Shown: positions 1 through 8,490 of the stretch, one piece after another | How positions within the stretch are numbered: position 1 is the stretch's first letter | Layout of the letters: every line of letters starts with the position of its first letter | NCBI RefSeq assembly: GCF_000285495.1 | Contig: NZ_HE610977.1 | Coordinates: forward strand, 412,080 to 476,079 | Direction: 5' to 3' | From: Oceanobacillus massiliensis str. N'diop | Lineage (GTDB): Bacteria; Bacillota; Bacilli; Bacillales; Amphibacillaceae | DNA: 64,000 nt | The notes under the pieces: generated by a model | What the model was told of the DNA's origin: nothing | The model's database searches: none | What the model saw: the letters and a program-made list of their open reading frames with translations, nothing else | Made by a program: the position numbers and the translations under genes

Positions 1-522
1 AAACACATATCCAGCAAGAAAGACATGGAGATGTATGAGTATATTTATGACAAGGCTATGATGCATCAGCATATATAAATCAGTCGCATATAGAACCCAT
101 AACCCACCCATATTTAAAACGGAAGCATTTATCGGATGGCCGACAAAGCGTACAGGAAGGCTATTTAAGAACCCCGTTACTCTCTTTGCCCAATTTACAG
201 TTAAGGTTCTCAGCAGTAAAGTCATGGGTGCCGATAGTACTAGCAGGATTGGTGCCAGCATTCCAAGGAGAAGATGACCAAGCATATGTATTGTGAAATC
301 AGCGTGGGCAAGGTGTGCTAAAGGCCCAGTGACGGCTGCTGCTGCACACATATTTCCTACCAACCAGAAAATATATCTGTATAACGGCCATTTTCTAAGT
401 CTATTACACCGGCTTGATACAATTCCCGCCCAGAAATATAAACCTATAAGAATGAAGAAACCTGAAGCCAATATAATTTCAAGTACCAGACCGGTAGTCT
501 CAGTCATCCCGCCATGAGTCAT
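1..522 (-). CDS. CtaG-type cytochrome c oxidase assembly membrane protein (partial, 3' end off window)
   Basis: The frame is open from an ATG at 522 to the window edge, giving 174 residues without a stop. Several hydrophobic helices are visible, together with motifs HMLGHLLLGMLAPIL and HLHVFLAGYVF, which are typical of the caa3-type CtaG family (Pfam Caa3_CtaG). These membrane proteins help assemble the copper centre of cytochrome oxidase. The start overlaps the stop of the upstream DUF2243 gene in an ATGA, so the two are translationally coupled; this CtaG plus DUF2243 pairing is a recurring one. The C-terminus is not seen. The family call is good; the exact substrate oxidase is unknown. Confidence 0.8.
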   Translation of the reverse strand, partial: MTHGGMTETTGLVLEIILASGFFILIGLYFWAGIVSSRCNRLRKWPLYRYIFWLVGNMCAAAAVTGPLAHLAHADFTIHMLGHLLLGMLAPILLVLSAPMTLLLRTLTVNWAKRVTGFLNSLPVRFVGHPINASVLNMGGLWVLYATDLYMLMHHSLVINILIHLHVFLAGYVF

Positions 523-1025
523 CTCGACTTTCGCCCCTTCAAATGATTTCCCGTTTTGATAAGGATATAAGCGCCTCCAATAATCATAAATGCTGCAAGT
601 ATATTCCAGATTAAATCATATTTCAAAACATTATCCACATAGCGAATTTGATGAAGTTTCATCATTTTATGCTGAATAATGCCATCATATAATTGGAATG
701 CTCCAGCTCCCAAGAACATTCCACCTATCCATCTTTTTAACCAAAACCCGGCCCTCCTCCTCAAATCAGCAACCATAAACATACCGCCTACTGTCGCGAA
801 CCAACTGAACGCATGGAATAATCCATCAGATAACAAACCAATCTCTGATGTTGATTTATCGTAAAAATGATGCCATTGCAATAACTGATGGAAGACAAAT
901 TCATCGATAAATGCAACCAAACCCAATCCGAATAGAAAACCCGACCATAAATTACGGGACAAGAAATTTATTTGATAGGGGTTTTCATGATGGTGTAACG
1001 ATTTGTTTCCCCCAGACACAGTCAT
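519..1025 (-). CDS. DUF2243 family membrane protein
   Basis: 168 residues with about four membrane segments. The conserved core GLGLVAFIDEFVFHQLLQWHH and the following segment around FHAFSWFATVGGMFMVADL match DUF2243, a family of unknown biochemical role usually found beside CtaG. A His-rich stretch (HHHEN) lies near the N-terminus, and further His residues sit in the helices, which suggests metal or haem contact; that is inference. The gene is first of a two-gene unit with the CtaG homologue, overlapping it by 4 nt. An AT-rich region just upstream would hold the promoter. Confidence 0.8.
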   Translation of the reverse strand: MTVSGGNKSLHHHENPYQINFLSRNLWSGFLFGLGLVAFIDEFVFHQLLQWHHFYDKSTSEIGLLSDGLFHAFSWFATVGGMFMVADLRRRAGFWLKRWIGGMFLGAGAFQLYDGIIQHKMMKLHQIRYVDNVLKYDLIWNILAAFMIIGGAYILIKTGNHLKGRKSR

Positions 1026-1176
1026 AAACTATTCTCCTATCTATTATTTTTGTCGTTTATTAATAGTATTTTACCCAGGTGGTATTTACATAAACCCCTA
1101 AGCATCGATAAAATGAAAAAGCCGCTCGATAAATCCATCATCGGATCTATCGAACAGCTTCCTTCCTTGCAGATGA

Positions 1177-1692
1177 TTATCTAACTGGTGTTTTTGTAAC
1201 TAGATTTGTATTATTTGATGATTGTTTTGTATTCTCTGTTGAAGAGTAACTGTTTGATTTAATATCGTCTTTTGTAGACAGCAGCTCATCCTTTGCGTCC
1301 ACTGATTTATCTTTAACCTCTTTAAACTCCGATTGTGCCTCTTTAGCTGTAGAAAATACTTCTTTCGTATCATCCACTACATCTTTTGTTGTGTCTTTAA
1401 TATCCTTTACTTGTGTATCTAAAATCTCCTGAATTTTGTTAATCGCTTCCTTGGAGATTTCTGTTGCATTCTGTACACGGGTAATAATGGCTTTCCTTGT
1501 TCCATTCGGATCATCTTTAATCGTTGTTGCATACTTGCTCACGGAGTCCTTCATTGACTTTGAAGTGTCCTTTACTTTTGAACGTGCATTGCTATTAAGC
1601 AGAACAAGCGAAGCACTTGCAAGGACTCCGGCCAGGATTAAACCTGTTTTTGCTCTTTTTGGATTTTGTACAGCTGTATTCATTGTTCCCAA
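1177..1692 (-). CDS. YtxH-like membrane-anchored stress-type protein
   Basis: A single hydrophobic segment (TGLILAGVLASASLVLL) near the N-terminus is followed by a long, hydrophilic, Lys/Asp-rich helical region and a Ser/Asn/Thr-rich tail. This is the layout of YtxH-domain general stress proteins of Bacillaceae. Three start codons are possible. The TTG at 1692 (protein begins MGTMNTAVQNP) stands 8 nt after GAAAGGAG and is the best spaced; an in-frame TTG at 1710 overlaps that ribosome binding site and is unlikely. No biochemical function is known for the family. Of the organisation only the anchor and the probable coiled coil can be seen. Confidence 0.6.
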   Translation of the reverse strand: MGTMNTAVQNPKRAKTGLILAGVLASASLVLLNSNARSKVKDTSKSMKDSVSKYATTIKDDPNGTRKAIITRVQNATEISKEAINKIQEILDTQVKDIKDTTKDVVDDTKEVFSTAKEAQSEFKEVKDKSVDAKDELLSTKDDIKSNSYSSTENTKQSSNNTNLVTKTPVR

Positions 1693-1838
1693 TGTAAAAA
1701 CTCCTTTCAAAATTAAATAATTATTGTGTGTTGATATTTAAATTCCCGTTGTCAAGTAAATTAAACCTGTTTACTTACAGCTCGGCCATTAATATTTGCC
1801 AGAGAAAAGAAAACTGCAGTTGCGGACCATACCCTCCT

Positions 1839-2280
1839 CTTGGTTATTCCGCAGTTCTCTGGCTTTTTCCGCGCTTTCCTTGATTATTCCGCGATTCTGC
1901 TCTTTTTTCCGCGCTCCCCTTGATTATTCCGCGGTTCTGCTCTTTTTTCCGCGCTATCCTAGATTATTCCGCGATTCTCACGCTTTTTCCGCGCTCCTCT
2001 TGATTATTCCGCGGTTCTCTGGCTTTTTCCGCGCTCCTCTTGATTATTCCGCGGTTCTCCCGTTTTTTCCGCGCTTTCCTTGATTATTCCGCGATTCTGC
2101 CCTTTTTTCCGCGCTCCTCCTGATTATTCCGCGATTCTGCTCTTTTTTCCGCGATCCTCTTGATTATTCCGCGGTTCTCTGGCTTTTTCCGCGCTCCTCT
2201 TGATTATTCCGCGGTTCTCCCGTTTTTTCCGCGCTTTTCCCGATTATTCCGCGGTTCTATCGTTTTTTTCCGCGCTCCTC
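1839..2280. repeat. Tandem array, 40-bp unit built from two 20-bp halves, each with TTCCGCG
   Basis: About eleven copies of a 40-bp unit lie between the YtxH-like gene and the ABC transporter. Each unit has two halves (one begins TTGATTATTCCGCGGTTCTC, the other carries TTTTTCCGCGCTCCTC). The TTCC of TTCCGCG recurs at exactly 20-bp steps from 1847 to 2247, with a single 21-bp step at the right end. The first copy has CGCA in place of CGCG. Because 40 is not a multiple of three, the open frames through the array are not genes. There is no transposase nearby. Function unknown. Confidence 0.9.
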
Positions 2281-2426
2281 ATTGTTCGTTTCTATCCACT
2301 TTCCGGCAGTTTTCATGGTGTCAACATTTCCTTAGCTTCAAATTATAATTAATTTTAAATATGTGAAACATTTACTTAATCAATTCGTATAGGTATAGTA
2401 GATTCGATAATGGAGGTTTTGAACTT

Positions 2427-3347
2427 ATGTCAGAAACAGCAATGGAACTAATTGATGTCAAGAAAGAGATTGGCAGAAAGAAAATTATTAAAGGGTTGTC
2501 TTTTACGATCAATAAGGGAGAAGTGTTCGGTTTTATCGGGCCAAATGGTGCCGGTAAAACAACTACTATTCGAATGATGGTCGGCTTGACGCAGCTATCT
2601 GAGGGCGATGTCCGCATCCTGGGCAAAAGTATTAAAACAGATTACAAAGCGGCTGTTCGCGAAGTGGGGGCGATTGTGGAAAACCCGGAAATGTATCCCT
2701 TTATGACAGGAATGCAGAATTTAAATCATTTCGCCCGTATGATTCCAGAGATAACAAAAGAGCGCGTACAGGAAGTCATCCAGCTTGTTGGACTGGAAAA
2801 AGCAATGAAGGAAAAAGTGGGAAGATATTCTCTTGGAATGCGTCAGCGTCTTGGAATTGCTCAGGCACTTTTACATAATCCATCAATACTTATTCTGGAT
2901 GAGCCGACGAACGGGTTGGATCCTGCCGGAATAAGAGAAATACGTATGTATATCCGAAAACTTGCAGTAGAGCAAAATGTAGCTGTAATCATCTCAAGTC
3001 ATCTATTATCTGAAATCGAACTCATGTGTGATCGAATTGGAATCATCAAGAATGGTGAGCTTGTTGCCATTCAGCAAGTGCATGAGAAAAACGAGAACAA
3101 CAGCATGAAACAGGTTCAAATGGAAGTAGCACCAGTAGAGAAAGCTATGGAACTATTAAAAACAGTACATGGGATAGATGCCTTAAAAGCAGAGCAAGGC
3201 ATATCCTTCCAGGGGGAAAGAGAAAACATTCCGAATCTGATTCAAACCTTGGTAAATAACGATGTGTCCGTGTTCCAAGTGGGGCTGACTAAATCTACAT
3301 TAGAGGATAAATTCTTTGATTTGATAGGAGAGAATACGATTGAATAA
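2427..3347 (+). CDS. ABC transporter ATP-binding protein (BcrA-type exporter)
   Basis: 306 residues. The nucleotide-binding domain occupies about residues 1-220: Walker A GPNGAGKTT near residue 40, signature SLGMRQRLGIAQ, Walker B LILDEPTNGLDP and the switch His in ISSHLLSE. A C-terminal region of about 80 residues resembles that of BcrA-type drug or bacteriocin exporters. GGAGG precedes the ATG by about ten bases. The permease gene overlaps the 3' end by 8 bp, so the two form one transporter operon. The substrate cannot be read from the sequence; export of a peptide antibiotic or drug is the usual role in this family. Confidence 0.88.
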   Translation: MSETAMELIDVKKEIGRKKIIKGLSFTINKGEVFGFIGPNGAGKTTTIRMMVGLTQLSEGDVRILGKSIKTDYKAAVREVGAIVENPEMYPFMTGMQNLNHFARMIPEITKERVQEVIQLVGLEKAMKEKVGRYSLGMRQRLGIAQALLHNPSILILDEPTNGLDPAGIREIRMYIRKLAVEQNVAVIISSHLLSEIELMCDRIGIIKNGELVAIQQVHEKNENNSMKQVQMEVAPVEKAMELLKTVHGIDALKAEQGISFQGERENIPNLIQTLVNNDVSVFQVGLTKSTLEDKFFDLIGENTIE

Positions 3348-4293
3348 CTTTTTTAATTTAACCTATAACGAACTGTTCAAGGTCTATATTCGGAAATCAA
3401 CTTGGGCGATGTATCTAATCCTTGCCGTAATCATTTTCGGTATTGGTCTTATTGCCAATATATATGGGGAAATAGAAGAGGGCTATAATGACACTAATTG
3501 GCAGCAGCAGCTGGAGGAAGAGAATGCTAAGCTGACCACAGAAATGGAAAATGATGAATTTTCACAGGGCTTTAATTCCACAATCATTGAGAAAAACAAT
3601 TATTATCTCGAGAATGATATTCAGCCTGCTGGATATGGGGCATGGCAATTCGTCATGGAAAATGAAATGCTATTATCGATCGTCAGCCTGCTTACCATCA
3701 TCATCGCTGCAGGCATTGTGGCTAATGAATTCAGGTGGGGAACCATCAAACTCTTACTGATCCGTCCGATTACAAGAACCAAGATTTTACTCTCTAAATA
3801 TACCGCAGTGCTATTATTTTCTTTCTTTACCCTTCTATTTGTATTATTGTTTTCCTGGATCATCGGGGCAATTTTCTTTGGGGTAGAAGGTCTGAATCCA
3901 TCTATTGTATTAAATACAGACAACGGATTGGAATATGTATCGGTTATTGGTGAAATAATCTCCGGCTACGGGTACCAGCTCGTCACACTCGTCATGATGG
4001 CAACTTTTGCCTTCATGATTTCCACAGTATTCCGAAATAGCGCTCTAGCAATCGGCACAGCTATCTTCTTAATGCTTGTAGGAAACCAGATCGTATTCTT
4101 TCTGGCAGAGCGTTCTTGGGCAAAATATATTCTTTTTGCAAATACGGACCTGACGCAATATACCGATGGCAACAGCCCGTGGATTGAGGGAATGACACTC
4201 GGATTCTCTATTACCGTATTACTTGTTTATTATATTTTGTTTTTATTTCTTGCCTGGCTATTTTTCGCCAAAAGAGATGTTGCTGGTCAGTAA
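3340..4293 (+). CDS. ABC transporter permease (ABC-2 / BcrB type)
   Basis: 317 residues with about six membrane segments: an N-terminal helix at residues 22-42, a large extracytoplasmic loop rich in Glu, Asn and Gln (about residues 45-100), then five hydrophobic helices. This is the topology of the ABC-2 permeases that pair with BcrA-like ATPases. Translation starts at a TTG inside the end of the ATPase gene, with AGGAG about nine bases upstream, which implies translational coupling. A strong hairpin at 4414-4452 ends the transcript. Substrate unknown. Confidence 0.85.
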   Translation: MNNFFNLTYNELFKVYIRKSTWAMYLILAVIIFGIGLIANIYGEIEEGYNDTNWQQQLEEENAKLTTEMENDEFSQGFNSTIIEKNNYYLENDIQPAGYGAWQFVMENEMLLSIVSLLTIIIAAGIVANEFRWGTIKLLLIRPITRTKILLSKYTAVLLFSFFTLLFVLLFSWIIGAIFFGVEGLNPSIVLNTDNGLEYVSVIGEIISGYGYQLVTLVMMATFAFMISTVFRNSALAIGTAIFLMLVGNQIVFFLAERSWAKYILFANTDLTQYTDGNSPWIEGMTLGFSITVLLVYYILFLFLAWLFFAKRDVAGQ

Positions 4294-4413
4294 ATTAAGG
4301 ACGTACAGACAGCGTGAATGCGACTTTCCTTAACAGTAAGCATAGTTCCTACCTTGGGAAAAATCCAATCAACATATGATTTCGCAGCATAAATAACAAT
4401 TCAAACAGCAAAC

Positions 4414-4452
4414 AAAAAGCTTGAGGGCACTATTATCGCCCTCAAGCTTTTT
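4414..4452. terminator. Intrinsic terminator, bidirectional
   Basis: A 15-bp perfect stem (AAAAAGCTTGAGGGC and its complement) with a 9-nt loop; the A-rich and T-rich arms allow it to work in both directions. It closes the ABC transporter operon. The rest of 4294-4750 shows no gene; only the left copy of a direct repeat (4690-4746) is visible. Confidence 0.85.
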
Positions 4453-4689
4453 CATCTTTAATAAAATAGTTAAAAATAGTTTCCATGTACATTTTAAGAT
4501 ATTTGCTAACAGTTCAAAGGGACCTGATAATGTTGCCATCATATGGTTACTGCGTTCTTCCTGAGTTGTACTTTTACTTTATTCCTTGGCTATGTGTACA
4601 ATATGAATCCAACCTAAAATTACAGTAAACAGCAACTTAAATTTTAATCCCTTTCAACTATGGTTTATATCTCTTTCTCTTTCATTAGC

Positions 4690-4746
4690 CTGCCCGGTTA
4701 GTAAAAAACAACATATATTGAATGATCTTCTTGGTGTGCTAAAGCT
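4690..4746. repeat. Imperfect direct repeat, left copy (see 5366-5423)
   Basis: About 55 bp including ATTGAATGATCTTCTTGGTG and TGCTAAAGCT, repeated with few changes at 5366-5423. The two copies flank the streptothricin acetyltransferase gene. Each lies just 3' of a minus-strand stop codon (satA-like at 4751, dnaN-like at 5437). Confidence 0.75.
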
Positions 4747-4750
4747 CCCG

Positions 4751-5296
4751 TTACTTGAATAACTTATACCAATACAAAGTGGTTTCTATATTTGGATTAT
4801 ATGACTGTTTCAATGTGTCAACTCCACCTAGTATGAATCCTTGTTTCACATAAAACCTGCACGCTCCAAGATTATCATCTTGAGCCTCTAGAGACATTCC
4901 GATAAGTTCTCTTTGTTTTGCCCATTCTTCCGCTTTAGTTAAAAGCAACTTCCCGATTCCATATCCTCTAAATGCATTTTTTGTAGCGATATTTTCAATA
5001 TAACAGAAGTGATTCCAATCCTTAATTATTCTAATTTGCCCAATGCAATTATTGTTCTTATAAGCTAAAAATAGAGCTTTATCTTCACGGTTTATATATC
5101 GGTTCCAATCAAGTTTATCATCCGGGAAACGAATTTCTTTAGTTTCATCAAATAGATTCTCTTCAATAGACCATTTTCCTGATTGAAAACTGGGAACAAC
5201 CTTACCGAACACTTTAAAATAATCATTTGTTTTATTGATGTCCTCAATTAATTCATCCTTTAATGGAGAAATTATGATTTCCTCTGCAATATTCAT
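4751..5296 (-). CDS. Streptothricin acetyltransferase-family GNAT (SatA/Sat4-like)
   Basis: 181 residues. The acetyl-CoA binding loop of the GNAT fold is visible as RGYGIGKLLL, preceded by YIENIATKNAF and followed by SLEAQDDNLGACRFYVKQGF. The order and spacing, and the WN-FCYIE motif before the CoA loop, follow the Sat4/SatA (B. subtilis YyaR) lineage, which N-acetylates the beta-lysine of streptothricin; I recall those sequences and did not align them. The ATG has GAGGTG upstream. The gene is flanked by 55-bp direct repeats and sits in an AT-rich resistance-type cluster, which suggests acquisition. A different amine substrate is possible. Confidence 0.75.
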   Translation of the reverse strand: MNIAEEIIISPLKDELIEDINKTNDYFKVFGKVVPSFQSGKWSIEENLFDETKEIRFPDDKLDWNRYINREDKALFLAYKNNNCIGQIRIIKDWNHFCYIENIATKNAFRGYGIGKLLLTKAEEWAKQRELIGMSLEAQDDNLGACRFYVKQGFILGGVDTLKQSYNPNIETTLYWYKLFK

Positions 5297-5365
5297 TTTG
5301 ACACCTCTTCATTCTGAAAAAGAATTTTACTAGCACAACCCTATATACCTAGTCTATTCTACATT

Positions 5366-5423
5366 ACCGCCCGTTAGTGAAAAAGAACGCATATTGATGA
5401 TCTCCTTGGTGTGCAAAAGCTTG
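5366..5423. repeat. Imperfect direct repeat, right copy
   Basis: Partner of 4690-4746, containing CATATTGATGATCTCCTTGG and TGTGCAAAAGCTT. It lies between the start of the acetyltransferase gene and the stop of the clamp gene. Confidence 0.75.
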
Positions 5424-5436
5424 AAGAAATTACATT

Positions 5437-6567
5437 TTAATAAGACCTCACAGGAGAAATGAGTTGAAGATGAGAGTCGTTTCCAAACGGAACAATCAAG
5501 ATAGGTCTCATTGAACCATTAAAACTTAAACTTACCTCGCCCTCTTTTATCGTTTTTAAGGCATCCATCATAAAATTACCATCAATAGAGACATTTAAAT
5601 CTGCTTCTCCCGATATACTCTTAATGTATTGTATTTCTTCTACTTGACCCACATCTGATGATTTTGAGGAAATTTTGATTTTTGATTTGTCTTCTATTTG
5701 AAAATTTATATTGTTATTTCTCCATTCACTTGCAAATATACAAGCCCTCTCAATACCTTTTAATAATTGTTTAGTATCTAGTGTAACCATTGTACTTGAT
5801 TTTCGAGGAATTAAACCTGAAATATTAGGATAACTCCCTTCAATTAGCCTTGAATATAAAGAAATGGTATTAGATTTAAATAAAATATTGGTCTCTGTGA
5901 CAAATATATCAATTTCTTTTGTGTAACTATTAATTAACTTTAAAAATTCAATTAAAGATGTACTGGGCACGATAAATGATCCATTTAAATTTGATTGTAT
6001 TTTATGATCTACTAAGGACAATCTTTGAGAGTTTGTTGCAACGCAAGTAAGTAAATCTTTTTGAAAATAAAAATTGACTCCAGTAAGTACTGGTCTTGTT
6101 TCACTTTTAGAGGCAGCAAAAACAGTTTGCTTAATAATATCTAATAAAACATCACTCGCTATTCTAATGCTATTACTTAATTTAAATTCAGGCAGCTTTG
6201 GATATTCTTTGGCATTAAGACCATTTAATTTAGTAACTATTTCTTCAGATTGTATAGTCATTGATTGATTTTCGTTTACTTTTATGTAAATGTCATTAGG
6301 CAATTTTTTAATTATTTCACATAGATACTTAGCTGAAATTACTACACTCCCTGTTTCATAAACCTCTAATATATTTAATCCTTCACTTGCTTTAGGAATT
6401 TCTCTTTCAATAACAATATCTGAATTACTTCCTATGAGTGTTAAACTATCAGCCTTTGCTACTATTTTAATTCCGGTTAATATTGGGTGGGGGGTTTTAG
6501 ACGATACTGCTTTGCTAACATCTGATATAGCCTTATTGAAATAGTCATTATTTATTTTAAACTCCAT
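5437..6567 (-). CDS. DNA polymerase III beta subunit (sliding clamp), second copy type
   Basis: The protein from the ATG at 6567 is 376 residues, the usual length of DnaN. Three clamp-like domains are recognisable: MEFKINNDYFNKAISDVSKA at the start, then SSKTPHPILTGIKI, a middle domain with SETRPVLTGVNFYF and TNSQRLSLVDH, and a C-terminal domain ending SMRPILIVPFGN...LQLISPVRSY. An upstream in-frame extension (to 6639) lacks a ribosome binding site, while AGGGG stands about seven bases before 6567. There is no dnaA, recF or gyrB nearby, so this is not the replication-origin copy. Extra clamps are known in some Bacillaceae, and in Streptomyces one confers griselimycin resistance; whether that applies here is inference. 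Confidence 0.88.
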   Translation of the reverse strand: MEFKINNDYFNKAISDVSKAVSSKTPHPILTGIKIVAKADSLTLIGSNSDIVIEREIPKASEGLNILEVYETGSVVISAKYLCEIIKKLPNDIYIKVNENQSMTIQSEEIVTKLNGLNAKEYPKLPEFKLSNSIRIASDVLLDIIKQTVFAASKSETRPVLTGVNFYFQKDLLTCVATNSQRLSLVDHKIQSNLNGSFIVPSTSLIEFLKLINSYTKEIDIFVTETNILFKSNTISLYSRLIEGSYPNISGLIPRKSSTMVTLDTKQLLKGIERACIFASEWRNNNINFQIEDKSKIKISSKSSDVGQVEEIQYIKSISGEADLNVSIDGNFMMDALKTIKEGEVSLSFNGSMRPILIVPFGNDSHLQLISPVRSY

Positions 6568-6709
6568 TAAAAAGACCCCTGTCATTATTATTTTTCTATA
6601 TTTAAAATTCGACAAGATTTTTAAAAATACCTTCTTCAACTCTTCTGCCAGCTAACTTAATAACTTCTAAAAATATAATATCACAATATTATAAAATAAA
6701 ATTTGTATT

Positions 6710-7151
6710 TTAGCCATAGAAAAAGATGATCATACTTGAAACTCCTCTTTTGACTACAACTTCTTCAAAGATTTTTGAGTTATTTTCTTTAGCCCAAACG
6801 CCAAGATTAGGCACCCCTTCTACTTGATAGTTCCAGTCAACAGCAAAAATATCATCTTTGCATTTCATTAGCTAGTTTAAAGCCAAACTGATGGCGTTCA
6901 CTCGCAGTCAATTTTAGGTCACCCTTGCGGAAGGCATTGTATTCATTATTCAAACTAGCTCCGTTTTCTTTCAGAACCTCCAGAGCCACCTTGGTTGGAC
7001 GGAATTTTTTCAGACAGTCCACTACAATGCTTATTTCTCGTTGCCTTTTTTCTGTCAAAACATCTACAGTCTCCGGCATAAACATATCACCATTTTCTGG
7101 GGTATCTAAATGGGTAGTTCCTAAAACTAATACTGTTGGTTTACGTTTAAT
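6710..7151 (-). pseudogene. Decayed DUF5694-type gene (lost start, frameshift, truncated)
   Basis: The minus strand reads KRKPTVLVLGTTHLDTPENG, then METVD-like sequence through KFRPTKVALEVLKENG and ASERHQFGFKLANEM, as in DUF5694/TraB-like proteins. The expected ATG is ATT at 7149-7151, although a good GGAGG/GGGAG stands upstream. Near 6855-6862 the frame shifts; in another frame the match continues as KCKDDIFAVDWN...VEGVPNLGVWAKENNSKIF and then stops at 6710, far short of the normal length of roughly 280 residues. A minimal open frame of 77 residues (6852-7085) is only a remnant. Confidence 0.75.
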
Positions 7152-7288
7152 AGCAAATCACTCCCTTTCCTCCATTACTTATAGTCTTCCAAGTTATACG
7201 GGACAAAAATGATTTAAGTTTCAAATCATTCTATATTACAGCCCTTAAGCTAAACAGTTCTCCTTCATAAAAATTAAATTGTACCTTC

Positions 7289-7559
7289 TCATACACAAAA
7301 GCAACAAAATTTACGAAAAGAGCCTTCAATAATAACTCCACTTATAGTACCTACCAATATTCCAAGGAAACCACTGACCGTCACAAATAATATTTCAATA
7401 TCTTTCCAACCACCAACCGCTTCTATGCTATAAATTACGATTCCGACACAAACTAAACTCAAAACGGCGGAAATTAAAATGAGAGCTTTTCTAGAAATCT
7501 TAAGAGATATAAAAAAGATGATAATTGCAACACCAATTCCAATATCCTGATCCGGCGAC
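7289..7559 (-). pseudogene. Fragment of a membrane protein gene without a start codon
   Basis: About 86 codons are open on the minus strand, ending at a TGA at 7289-7291. The translation has three hydrophobic segments (IGVAIIIFFISL, ALILISAVLSLVCVGIVIYS, ILFVTVSGFLGILVGTISGV) and a basic end. Upstream are two TAA codons and no usable start codon before the first helix. It therefore looks like the 3' remnant of a longer gene. The rest of 7152-7602 holds no gene. Confidence 0.4.
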
Positions 7560-7602
7560 TCAACAACTTATTACTGATAGCCTTGTTCAACTATCGCTCC
7601 AA

Positions 7603-8400
7603 TTAATGTAACAATTTTTGTACTTTTTCAGATATGTAGTTCCGCAGCAATATAAGTTCACCCTTATCGAAAAAATAAGTTCCTGTCTTATTCGCATAAC
7701 TATTGACTACTTTTCTAATAGTAATACTTAATTCTTGTGGAAAAGTTTGCAACCCCCAGTTACCAGCTTCTTGCTTTGATGAAATAGCTCCTTCTTTTAG
7801 GTACCAAAACACTCTAATCAAATTTAAAGAACAATAAATTGGGTCTTCTTCAATATTTCCCAAACACTCCTGATAATCACCTAATATTGACGATATATAA
7901 TCCAGCTTTGGAATTGAAGGGAAAACTTCGTCAATAGGTTCACCTTCTACACATATTCCTCTGTGATTGGTTATGGTTATATGGGCTGCTAAATCTGTAT
8001 CCGTATTAACTTCATCATTCAGAAATGTATATGTACCCCTTAACAAATCATTTTCGTATCGTTTTCTCCAGAAATCGCTATAATGAAAATCAAATGGACA
8101 GGGATGTTTCCAATCCTTTAATTGTTCAGTATTCAGGAAACTTATTTCGATTGGATACGGGGAATTAGAATAATTTAGAAAGAACTGTGCTAAATTCCTT
8201 TTATCCTCAACTTTCATTGATTCGTTAGTAATAACCAAAACATCAATGTCACTGCTTTTAGGATTAAATCCCCCCATAGCTAAAGAACCGTGTAAATAAA
8301 AACCTACGAAGCGGTCATTTACGATTTCACTAATGCCTTTTTGCAGATTAATGATAAAATCCTTTACGTCAGAAGGACAAGCACTCAAATCATACCCCAT
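7603..8400 (-). CDS. Aminoglycoside nucleotidyltransferase-like protein (DUF4111)
   Basis: 265 residues. The N-terminal nucleotidyltransferase domain (residues 1-100) carries GSLAMGGF and, about ten residues later, SSDIDVLVIT, the GS...DxD metal site of the pol-beta superfamily. The C-terminal helical half has features of DUF4111, as in AadA/ANT(9)-type spectinomycin and streptomycin adenylyltransferases. It would transfer AMP to a hydroxyl of an aminoglycoside or related compound. It lies between a gene remnant and an ArsR/MFS pair, in the accessory stretch. Resistance is inference; some members act on other small molecules. Confidence 0.72.
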   Translation of the reverse strand: MGYDLSACPSDVKDFIINLQKGISEIVNDRFVGFYLHGSLAMGGFNPKSSDIDVLVITNESMKVEDKRNLAQFFLNYSNSPYPIEISFLNTEQLKDWKHPCPFDFHYSDFWRKRYENDLLRGTYTFLNDEVNTDTDLAAHITITNHRGICVEGEPIDEVFPSIPKLDYISSILGDYQECLGNIEEDPIYCSLNLIRVFWYLKEGAISSKQEAGNWGLQTFPQELSITIRKVVNSYANKTGTYFFDKGELILLRNYISEKVQKLLH

Positions 8401-8490
8401 TTTAAACTTCCTCCTCCCTTCTTGCCACTTTCGTTAAAAAGGATCGCCGTACCGACTGCCCCTTATTTTGTTCTTAAAGCATCCGTTGCT

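Noticed and set aside
1796..2348. Open reading frames through the tandem repeat (about 95 and 62 residues)
   Set aside because: The 40-bp period is not a multiple of three, so the repeats read in rotating frames; no ribosome binding site. The frames are an effect of repeat composition.
4690..5423. Integron gene cassette with attC sites around the acetyltransferase gene
   Set aside because: The flanking repeats are direct and do not have the inverted core sites (GTTRRRY/RYYYAAC) of attC; no integrase is in the window.
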